Positions 55,252 through 64,000 of a DNA stretch of 64,000 bases are shown piece by piece. Numbering within the stretch: the first letter of the stretch is position 1; each line of letters begins with the position of its first letter. The DNA lies in NCBI GenBank assembly GCA_032716605.1, contig CM064501.1, forward strand, positions 24,380,514 through 24,444,513, in the 5' to 3' direction. The position numbers were made by a program, and so were the translations under genes. The notes beneath the pieces are model-generated. The model saw nothing but the letters and a program-made list of their open reading frames with translations, was not told where the DNA came from and did not search any database. The stretch comes from Paralithodes platypus. Its lineage: Eukaryota; Arthropoda; Malacostraca; Decapoda; Lithodidae.

Positions 55252-57551
55252 CTAAACACAATATTCACAACATAATTTTATTTTAATGTTTACATGTTTT
55301 TGACATTGTTTACTGACCACCCTCGTGCTGCGGTGTGTGCAGTGTTGATTAGGTGAGTCCAGGTTAGTGAGGCTCACATCAAACAGTTGCCTCTGGTAGC
55401 CTCTCCCTGGTGTGGCGGGCACCGCGAGGTGTGTGCCATAAGTGGGGGTGGAGCTGCCCCACAAGCTGTGCGTAAACTGTGGGGCCGGTCCAAGTTGTTG
55501 GGTCAGTTGTGGAGTCAGCTGTGGCCCACATTGTTGATACAGTTGTGGCCCAAGCTGCAGGCCGCTGACGGAGGGTTGTGGAGGTTGGACGGGGGGTGGT
55601 GCCGCAGCCGCTGGGGTTGCCTTTGCCCCCGAAGCCCGTTGCCGCGCCATCTGGTCTACCTGCAGCACATACGTAGTGATCTGCTGCTGACCCATGTTGC
55701 AGTCTTCGGAAGACCACTCGTTCATCAACTCAGCAATGTAGGCAACGAACGCGGCAACATGTGGCTTGATGCGGCCACCTCCTGTCCTCACTGATTCCCG
55801 GAGGTCCGTGACGTCCTTGCGGAAAGCGGCCACCGTCTGCTGTATCTAGAAAGAGAAATGTCAAAAAAGTTGGTTATTATCAGTCAGTGTCAATATAATT
55901 ATGCAATGCACACTCATAAATAACATAAATCTCCATCTGCATTCCAGATTTCTGTAAGAAATGTATTAGAAATATTACATAAGAGGGACATGTACAATTG
56001 TACATACAATATGTTTAGTTTACATCATTAATGAAGTTAGTTTCGCATGTCAATAATTGCCTTACCGTTTCAGTAGGAGTGGCGCCTTCGCAGTCCAGAG
56101 AACCTCTTAACATTATATAACTTGTCTTACCTTTCCACAGCTTACATTCATTTATTTGCATATGCACATTTCAATAATCTTTCTTACCTGATCTATTTCA
56201 GCGGAGTTGGTGTATGTCTTTTGCCGCTTGCTGCCTGGTGTTGTGCTGTGCCTGGAGCTTCCCCCAGACGCAGGCTCCTCGTCCTCTGTCCTGCCCGCGA
56301 GTCCAGGGTCGTCCAGGTCAGGCGCATTATCGGTGGCGTCGGATGTGGCAGGCTGTGGTAACTGTGTTGTTTGGGGTGAAAGCAAGAAGATTATTTTATA
56401 ATGTTATGTTGTGATGCGGCCGGCTATATGAACTGTGTTATCGGAGGAAAGCAGATCTATAATTTATACTGTAATGTTGTGAGTCGGGATGTGTTATACT
56501 GTAATTAATTTCATTTGGGGGTAGAAGTTTGGTGTTGTAATGAGGTTAATAAATAATGATTAATTAAAATAAAAAATCTATGGAGATTGTTTCGTTTAAA
56601 ACCACAAAGCATGCATTATTACATAACATGACAGCAAAATGTAACATAAAAACTGCCTTAAGGGAATAATTGGAATGATTAAATTACTATTGCTGAATTG
56701 GAGGAACATATATATAATAAACACTCACGTCACCGGTGCTACGAGGCTTGTTCCGCACAATGTGGCCCGTAAAGAAGCTGCCCTGATCCAGGATCCACTG
56801 ATCCCGGTCGCTGTACTGCACTTCTGCCCCAGCACCACTCTTTCTTGCCGTCAGCTTGCCAAACCTGGAGCGGATGTTGTCGCACCAGCTCCTCAGCTGA
56901 GCACCTGTTTGCAGGAAACACTCACATATAATATAAATGGGTATATCGCACAACAATGTCACTATATATCACCCCATAGTACACATATCAACACAGGTAC
57001 ACAGTGTCACTATCCATCACAACACAGAACACTTATTAACACAGGTAAACAACGTCAATATTCATAATATCATATTTCACGTATCAATATGGAGAAACTA
57101 ACCTTTAATTGGAGGGGTCAGAGTCTTGGCCTTTTTCTCAAACAGGCGCCACTTCCGGTCAGAGTCCTTGAATTCCCGGGCCTGCTTGTCGTACATGAAG
57201 GTATGGGCCCGCAGCCACTCCATCACGGCGAGCTCGTCCTCGGGGCGCAACACTACCCTTGTTATTGTCCGTTTCGCCTTTACGCCGTAGATGGTAGCAT
57301 CAGGGGAGGCCTCGTCACCCGTGTCGCTTTCCTGGGTTTCCTGGGTGTCCTGGTGGCGGTGGCGGCCACCTGGCAGCGGGGGTGGCTTGGCGTGGCGGCT
57401 GGCTGTCTTCTATCACATCCAAGCTCTCTTCTTCGCTCATCTGGGTCTCGTCTGCAAAGAAGTCTTCCAATCTGTTTTCCTCTGCCGGCCTCTGGATCTT
57501 CTGAGGACTAGGCGACTTCCTGGCCTTTGTTTTTCTCTTGGGTGGTGGCAT
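55252..57551 (-). pseudogene. Harbinger partner gene: MADF/Myb-SANT-like protein, four exons
   Basis: Exons on the minus strand, with GT-AG borders: 57,551-57,105 (MPPPKRKTKARKSPSPQK; then, after a one-base frame change near 57,370, LAVMEWLRAHTFMYDKQ and DRKWRLFEKKAKTL); 56,904-56,729 (GAQLRSWCDNIRSRFGKL, then KSGAGAEVQYSDRDQW); 56,361-56,188 (acidic/Ser-rich, PGSKRQKTYTNSAEIDQ); and 55,845-55,252 (TVAAFRKDVTDLRESV, then Pro/Gln-rich). Trp-spaced helices in exons 1-2 fit a MADF/Myb-like DNA-binding domain; exon 4 is probably a multimer/partner region. In PIF/Harbinger elements this protein imports and guides the transposase to the ends. The frame change in exon 1 makes this copy doubtful. Exon borders are read by eye. 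Confidence 0.8.
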
Positions 57552-58318
57552 GGTGTACAGGCGGTAGAGGCGAGGCGAGGGAGAGGGTGAGAGGTGTGCG
57601 TCGTGGGTGGTCTCATCGAAAACTGTGGTGCGAGTGAGGTTGGGACGCTGCCTGGGGCCTATATATAGGGGCCGTGTTGCCGTTCTGTTGTTGGGAAAAA
57701 TGTCTTATATTTCTTGTCGGCTTGATGCGGCTGTTTGCGGTTCGAGTTTTGTGTTGTCGGTTTGATGTTTCTGTTGTCGGTTACTTGTCTGCTCAAGTTG
57801 GCTCGACTCTTCTGCCATATTGGGTTCCGGGTGTTGTCGTACGTCTGGACTCCTGTCAATTAGGTTGGAGTCTGCTGCGATGCGGCTGCTTGCGGCTGAA
57901 ATCCTCTATTGTCGGTTGTACTCGTTCGACTCATATTATTGCATAATTATTGCATAATTATATGCAGATATATGTACATTTATGCACACGACTTCAGCAG
58001 ACCTATGCGGCTGTACTCGTGTCTGTCGGCTGTACTCGGGTGTATGCGCCTGTATGCGGCTGTAGTCTTTATGCTACACATGACACACAATTCGCTACGC
58101 TATACTCAAGGACTACAGCCGCATATAGAAGACTAGTGACGACTAGCGCCGACTAGCGCAGACTACTCCCCGCATCCACCAGACAAATGTCAAGTCTGGA
58201 CAACATTTTGAAACTCACCAAAACTTTGTTCTGGGGCCACGACTTGACACGCATTGCCAGGACTTCACCAGACTACAGACGACTACAGCCGCATTGTCAG
58301 GACTAGGTGCCGACTTGG

Positions 58319-58362
58319 GTGCCGCATGCAGCAGAGTAGCTACTCTGCTGCATGCGGCACCC
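58319..58362. repeat. Perfect palindrome at the right end of the Harbinger element
   Basis: GGTGCCGCATGCAGCAGAGT is followed by its inverse centred on AGCT. The left end has only one arm, so the right terminus is a duplicated, inverted tip. Confidence 0.9.
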
Positions 58363-58387
58363 TTGTCCTGTATGTGTGAAAGGGGCA

Positions 58388-59225
58388 TTAGGCATCTATC
58401 GATCATGGCCACCAGGCCCAATTGATCTATACGAAAAAGCTCACCCAATTCGCACCAGGATCTATGCCCACTGGGCATTGCTGGTAATTCCAGAGGCAAA
58501 CTTGCAAGTAATTAAAACGTTAAGATGCAAACAATGGGGGGTTCCGTGTGGGGGCAAAAGTAATTTTGTTTACTAAACCACTGACCCACCCCCCTCCTTT
58601 TCACCCTTCCCCACCATGGGAACGGGATGGTCCCTTGCCGTGCTGATCTGGAAAGAATTTCCAGGAATCAATGCTCATAAGGATAACCTGAGAGGAGTTA
58701 ATAACATGCTAGTGAAAGTCCGCCGGAAAGTTAGAAAAACACACTATTAGTCTAACCTTCGACCGGACCTGATTCTGTCAAATAGTGGAATTATTTGGTG
58801 TAGGAAATGTCTACCTGTGACTAACGTTACTGGCCCAAAAAATTGGTAGATTATAACATATAATCTGACCTCCTCAAATGAATCGCCGCAGGGCGATGAA
58901 GCCGGAGGTCTTGGGTATATAGACTCCCTCACCCTGGCGGTCTCACTGAGCGATTAGCCCTTTTATATGACCCGAGGTTACCCGTGAAACAGGCTCGTGT
59001 CGTATGTCAGAGAGCGTAGGTCTTATTGCGCTCGGCTAACAATCCGGGCGAATTCCCTTGGCGGGCCGAGCACAAGGGCCCTTTAATAAGTAGCACTTGC
59101 CGTCGGGAGGCATGTAGGAAAACCCACACGCCGGGACATTCGGATTTTTTTTTTTTTTTTTTCACTATTTGCAAAAATAGAACCCGGCGGTCCTGCTAAG
59201 AAAAGACCGCCGGTAAAATTGTCTA
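58388..59225. other. Right arm of the 13-kb element, unassigned
   Basis: GC-rich, non-coding, with a T-run of about 18 at 59,144-59,161. No domain or RNA gene recognised. Confidence 0.45.
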
Positions 59226-59237
59226 GAGGCGGCGACT

Positions 59238-59555
59238 TCACACAGAAGACAGAATGCCAATGTATGACATGAGGCCTCGTTGTTTAGGCCAGTTTGCGGT
59301 GGGTATCTGCGTGCTTTTATAAAAAATTGCTAGCAGGCGCCGGTACGTTTACAAACCTAGTCGCCGTGAAAGACGGGGTAAACACAACAAAGGGCCGTTC
59401 ACACAGAAGACGGAGTGCCATCCTATGACATGAGTCATTGTTCAGGCCAGTTGGCGGCGGGTATCTGCGTACTATTGTACAAAATTGATAGCAGGCGCCG
59501 GTACGTTTACAAACCTAGTCGCCGTGAAAGACTGGGTAAACACAACAATGGGCCG
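59238..59555 (+). repeat. 161-bp tandem duplication in right arm
   Basis: TTCACACAGAAGACRGARTGC at 59,236 and 59,397; both units contain GGCAGGCGCCGGTACG-like text (GCAGGCGCCGGTACGTTTAC) and CTAGTCGCCGTGAAAGAC. Confidence 0.9.
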
Positions 59556-59974
59556 GGCGGCACGCCGAAATCCTTGCCGGACATCCCTCCTTCCGCTGGC
59601 CATACCAGGTCGCCGGAAGGAGGGAAACTCCACAAAGATCCCAAGACAGGGGAGGAAAGAGGAACACAACACCACGCTGGTACTGAAACCTGGGTCGCAG
59701 AACCAAGGCCGGCGGGGCCAGAGAGGAGTTCACTCGGTGCAAAACACCACAACGAGAGAAAACCACCCTTACTCTCAAACCAACCCTGACGTAAGGACGT
59801 CTCCTTGGACTCCCGGGAAGTGTGCAAGACGAACCCACAGGGAGCGCAAGAAAAGGGGGGCACAAAATAATTCACACATAGAGAAAAATTAAATAGATCC
59901 CCCCCAAAAGCTAACCTAAAGGCTTAATCATGAGAAATTAATTTTCAAAATGAAAAAACACGAAAGAGCAGCGA

Positions 59975-60690
59975 AAGCAGAGCAAAAGGCTCAGAGAAAG
60001 CCCCCAAATGGGACCTCTCAGCAAACCCGGACGCCAGAAGGTCCCATAACCACGTGTGACAACCGAAACCCGGCGCGTCTGCTAAAAGACATAGACGTGG
60101 TCCCAAGACCCAAAGCTGAACGAAGGAACAGCTAGCGTTGAATAAAGCCTCCTAACTCCCGGGGAGACGATTAATATGAAGGGTGTGCCTGGAAGTGTGG
60201 TGGGAGGGCTTGTCGCTTTGGCTCCGCTGCATGTCTGCCTGCCGAGATCGGAACCTCTCCTGGTGGTCAGGGGCCGGGGGAGTGCTGGAGCGACCTTGGT
60301 AACCCTGGTCTCTGGGTCTTCTCCTGGGTGACCTGGATGTGTGAGAGTTTGTGTTTTTTATCTGTGTTTATTTTTTGTTTTATGTTGTTTTTGTGTTTTC
60401 CCTGTTCTTGCTCTGTCTTGAGTCGGCTACCCCCAAAATGGGGATTGGGCCTGAGCATATAGATAGATAGATAGAACTAAAGGGAAAGTAAAAGAACTAA
60501 CAAAGGCTCAGAGAAAGCCCCCAAACGGGACTTCCCGGCAGACACGGAACGCCGGAAGGTCCCACAATCACGTATGACAAGCTTAACCCAGCGCGTCTGC
60601 TAAAAGACAAAGACGGGGTCCCAAGACCCATAGCTGGACAAAGGAACAGCTAGCAATGAATAAAGGAGCCTCCTAACTAAAGGAAAGCAA
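59975..60690 (+). repeat. Direct repeat of about 170 bp, split by a LINE fragment
   Basis: AAAGGCTCAGAGAAAGCCCC, then GCGCGTCTGCTAAAAGACA and GGAACAGCTAGC, occurs at 59,984-60,157 and 60,505-60,680 with about 85-90 percent similarity by eye. The LINE fragment 60,158-60,474 lies between. Confidence 0.85.
60158..60474 (+). mobile_element. LINE/SINE 3' fragment with (ATAG)n tail and AACT target duplication
   Basis: It begins CCCGGGGAGACGATTAATATG, comparable to 2,858 onward, and ends GAGCATATAGATAGATAGATAG. AACT flanks both sides (60,154-60,157 and 60,475-60,478). The second unit of the flanking repeat supplies an empty-site version, CCTCCTAACTAAAGG. Confidence 0.85.
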
Positions 60691-60946
60691 AAACTAAGGC
60701 GCATAGCAACAAGTAAAACCACACGTGTAGTAACAAGAATGAACACAACAAGTAAACGCCTGAAAGTACCCTAATTTTAACACTTTCTGCGGGCCAATAA
60801 TACACAACCCGTGGTAGCTAATTTAAACCCTTGCTCACTATCCCCCAGATATATACAAATGAGTAGGGACTCACTAGAGGAGAGCGAACATCGAATGAAG
60901 CCGGAGCTCGGGGGCACTAGTGTTGACGGTTGGGCCGCGAGGAAGA

Positions 60947-61264
60947 GAAGGAAGAATTGTTGCGCTTGGCGAGAGGCGATAAGAAGCCACACCGCAAGAA
61001 AATCCACCGAATGTGGGAAGCTTGTGAATAACAGTGTTAAAGTGGAAAATTCTTTTTCCTTTTGTGTTGTCTTATTTTTTACGAAGTTTTTTCGTAGTGG
61101 GTACCCGATCTGTGACGACACCATAAGAGAAGTAGCGTTGCACTTATGAAGATGAATCTCTTTCTTCCTCGCGGCAGTTGATTCAAACGATTGACGTGGG
61201 TGTTGAATGGAGACTATTATACTAATAGGCAACATCGTCAATGTTGAAGGGGCCACTATTAAAT
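60947..61264 (-). repeat. Right terminus of the 13-kb element, duplicated inverted at 47.76 kb
   Basis: It matches 47,758-48,079 inverted over about 320 bp with few differences, including CATAAGAGAAGTAGCGTTGC and CTTGTGAATAACAGTGTTAA. The 159-residue minus-strand frame here shows no recognisable domain and is not called a gene. Confidence 0.9.
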
Positions 61265-61318
61265 ATTATATGCATAATGTAATTAATACTTGACACAATA
61301 TTCACAAGTGAAAAACGA

Positions 61319-61409
61319 TTAAGGGGAGATGGAGCGTTTTTCTGGCCCCACTTCTTCCTCATGTTTAGCCCCATTAGTTTTCAGATTTTAAGATGTTTGC
61401 CCTATCCTC
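61319..61409 (+). mobile_element. MITE family 1, left fragment
   Basis: TTAAGGGGAGATGGAGC, then TTTAGCCCCATTAGTTTTC; it stops at 61,409, where a TTAA-bounded segment begins. Confidence 0.75.
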
Positions 61410-62522
61410 TTAACCCGGCAAGTGCGGCAAGACTTATATAAGTTTCACTGGTGCGCTGCGGAAAGCCTTATATAATCCAAGGCCTAACATTTTTTTTTTT
61501 AAATCAGCCATGTATCATTTTTTTTTTTTTTTATTTATTTCATTTTTTTTAATTGCCCCTTGGCCATATCAAATATCACTCCTCCACATCCCCTCCTTCC
61601 ACCCCCCCCCCCTTCAATTGTCACCTATTCTCCCTGTTATTCCCTTATTCTTAGGTATATATTCGTGTTAACAATAGCGAGTTGCTAGCAGGGCGTGGTC
61701 AGCTGTGTTACCAAGCGTGGGAAAGAGCGAGAGAGAGACTACCACGCAACAGTGTCTTTCCAGCCGTTTTCACGGCTGGCTGGCTGGCAGGCTGCCTGAG
61801 CCATACGTTATGTAACTCCCGGCCTCTATCGCCGATTTTGACCATCCAAACGCTGTTTCCACTTGTTTTATTGCTGTAACAGGTTATTACCTTTATAATC
61901 AACGTAAATTAGGCGCATATGGATAAGTATTAATGATATTTATTGTACGATGAAGATTTGAGTTTAGGAAACAGTCTAAATACCTCCGCACAGGGAGGGC
62001 TGGCCAATAACCCACCTACGCAGCGGAGAGGTTAAAGGTTTGTTAGCAAGAACGCATTGACGACTCCTCGTGGAATATTATTATTAACTAACACCGAAGT
62101 CTTGGCTGTCAACATTCAGGAAATACAATATAATATTATTATCTATTAAGTTCATGTTCAGTACTTAGTGGTTTCCTATGAGTATGTGTGTCTTTCTTAT
62201 ATTCTTGGTGGCTAGCCTTAATGCCTATAACTGTGTGGCAATAGCGTGATTGTTCATACATTGTGGTTTATGACTACAAACATCATTATTATTCGGGTAA
62301 ATATTTGCACCAAATGATGGGATTGTATGTTTTTCCTTTAAACATTTAGATTTTATTTATATATTGTAAATAGGATTTACTTAAAATGACATAACATAAA
62401 ATACTATACCGGGTATTCTATAACTATTGTATGTGCCTACTGTAGAAATGTTAACAATACATACAACTAACAATAAAATAATGCTCAATAAAAGGGAGGG
62501 GCGAGACACAGCTTGTCATCGA
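61410..62522. other. Unassigned stretch, possible TTAA-bounded insertion at its left
   Basis: TTAACCCGGCAAGTGCGGC at 61,410 and CGCAGCGGAGAGGTTAA ending 62,035 form a weak inverted pair of TTAA ends, about 620 bp apart. T-runs and a poly(C) lie at 61,490-61,610. Evidence is too weak to call a mobile element. Confidence 0.3.
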
Positions 62523-62823
62523 TTAAGGGGAGATGGGCGTATTTATTTGCTAATTTATGTATTTATATAGGCCTACAGTATTATTGTATTAGTTTCCTCC
62601 CTAGACCTCCGTCAAGCTTCAAAAATACCCGCCCACGACCCTCCTTCATTATATATTTGTACATTTTTTTTTATATACAAAAATGTCCCGGCTGAAGGCC
62701 GGATTCTCTTAAATTACAGGCTCGCTATCCCTCGTCAAGAAAACAATCGATAGCTAAATGATACAAACAATCTTTATATTGACAAAGAAATGGGGCGAAA
62801 GGTCTTAAAATTGCCAAACTGAT
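62523..62823 (-). mobile_element. MITE family 1, minus orientation, right end truncated
   Basis: TTAAGGGGAGATGGGCG at the left; inverted blocks TAGACCTCCGTCAAGCTTC, CCGGCTGAAGGCCGG and AAATGGGGCGAAAGGTC. It stops at about 62,823. Confidence 0.82.
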
Positions 62824-63137
62824 GTATACAAATGTTGAACAAACCAATGGTCACAGAACTCACACCAGCGAGTTCATACATAAAGCTGGTGCTACAGGGG
62901 TTAATGTTGGAATACCGTCCCGGTGTTGGATGGCTAGGGGCAGAAATGTTTTGGGTCTACACAAAACCTAGTATTTCTGCCATGACAGATGGACAAATAG
63001 CGCATCACCTTAGCAATGCCGTATTGGTAACATAGCAACACTGTACTTTACCGTGATGCCTCCGTCATGCACCGTGGTGAGACAAGGTAATGCCGGTTTT
63101 CCTTGACCTCATCACGGTAATTGACAGTGATTGTCAG

Positions 63138-63256
63138 AGACCGTACTCGTCGATAATTGCCTCACAGATTTCTGGCACGATTAGGGAAATAGTGTTGTGT
63201 GCAACACGGAAACCATACTGCAGGCTCTTGTAGCTCTCAACAGTTGCCAGTGTGAC
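63138..63256 (-). pseudogene. Second PIF/Harbinger transposase fragment
   Basis: Minus-strand translation gives VTLATVESYKSLQYGFRVAH, then NTISLIVPEICEAIIDEYG and a stop. This aligns with LRYLATGDSY plus the SLLVPDTCEAIYQEYHP block of the 53-kb transposase but is from a different, diverged element. Only about 40 codons are recognisable; flanks are unassigned. Confidence 0.8.
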
Positions 63257-63480
63257 ATTAACCACTCCGTTAGAACAGCATGGCTTGTCCTACAGTGACT
63301 CGCTAGGATCGCCAGGGCAGTGGATGTGGCTACAGTTGATGTATCATTGTGTACTTTATTTCATATGAAAGCTTGTGTCATGGGCAGTCCAGAAAGGCTC
63401 TTTGTTTTTACCCATGTCAAGGCTTTATATATTTAATTGCAAAGTATATGTTTTATCATTAAGTAGTAATGATAGGATTT

Positions 63481-63499
63481 GAGAGAGAGAGAGAGAGAG
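63481..63499. repeat. (GA)n microsatellite
   Basis: About nine GA units just upstream of the predicted promoter. Confidence 0.85.
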
Positions 63500-63544
63500 T
63501 AGAACAGAGTGCGGGGAGGCGTGCAGTGTTTTTGCCGGGCTCGA

Positions 63545-63715
63545 TGACGTCACGGCTGGGGATTGGTTGGGGGAGTTTTTGACCATGCTTGGTGACGTCA
63601 TGTTTGGCTAGCTTCTTTAGCATTGGCTAGAGGACTTGTTACCGCTTTTCCTACGCGGTTCGAACTAGTGCTAGTATATATACAGCTCTCTCGCTACTCT
63701 CTCCCTCAGATCTGG
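63545..63715 (+). promoter_or_regulatory. RNA polymerase II promoter: two CREs, two inverted CCAAT, TATA, initiator
   Basis: Perfect CRE palindromes TGACGTCA occur at 63,545-63,552 and 63,593-63,600. ATTGG (inverted CCAAT) follows each at 63,562 and 63,622. TATATATAC starts at 63,675, and an initiator CTCAGATC puts A+1 at 63,708, 33 bases downstream. Spacing and order are those of a bona fide promoter, with CREB/ATF and NF-Y the expected factors. The transcript would leave the window; no ORF starts in the remaining 290 bases beyond a short frame. It may be a host gene promoter or the U3 of an LTR. Confidence 0.65.
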
Positions 63716-64000
63716 TTTCTAGAACGCATCCCTCTTATCCCTTTGATACCTGTCCCCCTTACTGCACCTGAGAATCTTTTCCTCTGCCTATCTCTCTCAT
63801 TTTCCATATCTTTCACCACCTTTTATTAATATTATACCCCCTCTGGTTAACTCTGCATAATCAGCTTAATGCTGGCCAGTTGTATTGTGCGTTAAGGTCT
63901 TATATAACCCATGTATGTTTAGTTGTTAAGATAAGTTGATCACGAAGCATTGGTTGGCATTCATATTGTTCAGTACCGCTTCCTATAATTATTAGTGTTC

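Larger units (their letters stand above)
52810..58387. mobile_element. PIF/Harbinger DNA transposon, 5.58 kb, decayed
   Basis: Terminal inverted repeats of about 51 bp start TGCCCCTTTCACACATACAG at both ends (left from 52,810, right inverted to 58,387). The 3-bp flanks are TAA and TTA, consistent with the family's TWA target if one base has changed. It encodes the two genes expected of this superfamily: a DDE transposase on the plus strand and a MADF/Myb-like DNA-binding partner on the minus strand, facing each other. Subterminal regions are rich in GACTACAG/CGACT-type motifs (53,040-53,120, 58,100-58,170, 58,260-58,320), possible transposase or partner binding sites. Both genes are broken. 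Confidence 0.92.
48210..61264. mobile_element. 13.06-kb element with 38-bp terminal inverted repeats, unclassified
   Basis: Left terminus 48,210-48,247 and right terminus 61,227-61,264 are inverted repeats matching at 37 of 38 positions (outer ATTTAATAGTGGCCCCTTC). A PIF/Harbinger element (52,810-58,387) and a LINE 3' fragment (60,158-60,474) lie inside, leaving about 7.2 kb of its own sequence. That sequence is GC-richer than its surroundings but has no ORF that looks real; the longest are 80-135 residues and mostly overlap in several frames. It holds internal duplications at 48.55, 49.8, 52.4, 59.2 and 60.0/60.5 kb. Superfamily unknown. Target duplication is not visible because homology extends into the AT-rich flank. 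Confidence 0.65.

Noticed and set aside
59507..59875. Four overlapping ORFs of 67-135 residues on both strands
   Set aside because: They overlap in several frames within GC-rich duplicated sequence, which lengthens ORFs by chance; none shows domain features.
60777..61256. 159-residue minus-strand ORF in the right terminus
   Set aside because: The homologous copy at 47.8-48.1 kb does not keep the frame intact, composition is not protein-like and no domain is seen; treated as non-coding terminus.

Overview
This window looks like a repeat-dominated piece of an arthropod nuclear genome. A decapod crustacean is my best guess, inferred from the density of microsatellites, minisatellites, CR1/Jockey-like LINEs, a Penelope-like element and PIF/Harbinger transposons. 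Nothing resembles bacterial or organellar gene organisation, and I found no convincing host protein-coding gene, tRNA gene or rRNA gene. Almost all supportable content is mobile DNA, mostly decayed and often nested.

Layout. 1-2.5 kb: unassigned, with one possible minus-strand TATA/initiator promoter. 2.5-11.2 kb: LINE fragments, tRNA-derived SINEs, MITEs, and an odd minus-strand proline-rich/coiled-coil gene remnant (7.7-8.4 kb). 11.2-12.2 kb: Penelope-like RT/GIY-YIG remnant. 12.4-22.4 kb: a broken CR1, several small TTAA-flanked MITEs and three large minisatellites (41, 29 and about 63 bp units). 22.4-26.1 kb: a three-layer nest (MITE, then LINE family A, then a 480-bp TTAA MITE). 27.5-32.8 kb: another family A fragment, then two head-to-tail CR1 copies. 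32.9-35.1 kb: a 39/28-bp minisatellite, MITEs and a 190-bp hairpin. 37.1-45.0 kb: a third 480-bp MITE, and a family A LINE interrupted by a nearly complete CR1 with an intact 959-residue ORF2 and by a second LINE fragment with an 11-bp target duplication.

47.7-61.3 kb holds the least explained object: about 13.06 kb bounded by 38-bp terminal inverted repeats (37 of 38 identical), with no recognisable coding capacity of its own. It carries a 5.58-kb PIF/Harbinger element (decayed DDE transposase plus a divergent MADF/Myb-like partner gene) inserted in its middle. Next to its left end is a 493-bp fold-back element that contains an inverted copy of about 320 bp of the right terminus. 61.3-64 kb: MITE pieces, a second Harbinger transposase scrap, and a strong-looking RNA polymerase II promoter (two CRE palindromes, two inverted CCAAT boxes, TATA, initiator) close to the window edge.

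How the parts relate: autonomous retroelements (CR1, LINE A, LINE B, a further LINE family, Penelope) supply reverse transcriptase. The SINEs and MITEs are non-autonomous passengers. Several MITE families share TTAA target sites, which suggests piggyBac-type transposases encoded elsewhere. Precise empty sites inside related copies in this same window allow several insertion events to be ordered.
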